A stretch of 14,906 bases of DNA from an uncultured Oscillospiraceae bacterium (lineage in GTDB: Bacteria; Bacillota; Clostridia; Oscillospirales; Oscillospiraceae): the NCBI GenBank assembly GCA_905236265.1, contig CAJOOV010000095.1:1-14906 (forward strand). Reading direction: 5' to 3'. The notes beneath the pieces are model-generated. The model was not told the origin of the DNA and searched no databases. It worked only from the letters and a program-made list of their open reading frames with translations. Shown one piece after another: positions 14,570 to 14,906 of the stretch (position 1 is the first letter of the stretch; each line of letters starts with the position of its first letter). The translations under genes were made by a program, and so were the position numbers.

Positions 14570-14906
14570 ATGAGAAAGGTACTTGTTCTGGAGGACGAGG
14601 CAAATATCCGCAGCTTTGTGGTAATCAATCTGAAGCGGGCGGGGTATGACACGCTGGAGGCCTCCAGCGGGGAGGAGGCACTGGAGCTGGTGCGCACAAA
14701 TTCCGACATCCGGGTGGCGCTGCTGGATGTGATGCTGCCCGGCATCGACGGCTTTGAGGTGTGCCGCCGCATCCGTGCGGATAACGCAAAAATCGGCATC
14801 ATTATGCTCACCGCCCGCACGCAGGAGATGGATAAGGTGACTGGGCTGATGACGGGAGCGGACGACTATGTGACCAAGCCCTTCTCCCCGGCGGAGCTGA
14901 CGGCGA
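14570..14906 (+). CDS. Response regulator, receiver domain (partial, cut by window end)
   Basis: The first 112 residues form a nearly complete CheY-like receiver domain. The acidic pair Glu8-Asp9, phosphoacceptor Asp53 in LLDVMLPGIDGFEV, Thr81 in MLTART and Lys103 in VTKPFSP are all in the expected places. The MLPGxDGFEVCRRIR and ADDYVTKPF wording is that of OmpR/PhoB regulators, so a winged-helix DNA-binding domain probably follows outside the window, and a histidine kinase gene may come next. GGGAGG at 14556-14561 is eight bases before the ATG. It follows the propeller-like lipoprotein gene by 27 bases with no terminator and is likely transcribed from the promoter at 13052-13080. Confidence 0.93.
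   Translation, partial: MRKVLVLEDEANIRSFVVINLKRAGYDTLEASSGEEALELVRTNSDIRVALLDVMLPGIDGFEVCRRIRADNAKIGIIMLTARTQEMDKVTGLMTGADDYVTKPFSPAELTA

Overview
The window is high-GC, mostly coding bacterial chromosome. Gene content and order point to a spore-forming Firmicute of class Clostridia: a SpoVAC spore-membrane protein, lipoproteins with short cytosolic tails ahead of a lipobox, GGAGG-type ribosome binding sites, and the gene order pyrH-frr-uppS-cdsA-dxr-rseP-ispG. The GC-rich codon use suggests the Oscillospiraceae/Ruminococcaceae side of the class, but that placement is inference. No phage, insertion sequence, CRISPR array, tRNA or rRNA gene is seen.

Layout. Positions 1-114 hold the end of a CCA-adding tRNA nucleotidyltransferase. 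pfkA (6-phosphofructokinase) follows at 206-1222 with its own candidate promoter and a two-hairpin terminator. A 539-residue lipoprotein of unknown function lies at 1464-3083 behind a candidate sigma-A promoter. Positions 3087-3330 hold a densely folded non-coding element bounded by two copies of one GC-rich hairpin. On the minus strand an anchored N-acetylmuramoyl-alanine amidase (4831 to 4076) overlaps truA (4076 to 3318) by one base, and truA ends inside the element. From a divergent promoter region, seven plus-strand genes run from 5137 to 11365: pyrH, frr, uppS, cdsA, dxr, rseP, ispG. A bidirectional terminator separates ispG from a convergent, solitary spoVAC, which has a sigma-G-type forespore promoter. 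A PLP-dependent threonine-aldolase-like enzyme follows (11973-13016). Then a strong extended -10 promoter drives a second lipoprotein with Asp-rich LDGDG repeats (13115-14542) and, 27 bases on, a response regulator cut by the window edge.

How the genes work together. pyrH feeds UTP/CTP synthesis, and CTP is used by CdsA for phospholipids. Dxr and IspG are two steps of the MEP isoprenoid pathway, whose C5 products UppS condenses into undecaprenyl diphosphate, the wall lipid carrier. RseP is a membrane protease that commonly sits in this cluster. The block therefore ties translation recycling, lipid and cell-wall carrier synthesis into one transcription unit.

Most of the window is conserved housekeeping DNA. 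The less ordinary items are the hairpin-bounded element at 3087-3330, the lone spoVAC with its sigma-G-like promoter, the two unrecognised lipoproteins, and the pairing of a propeller-like lipoprotein with a response regulator.
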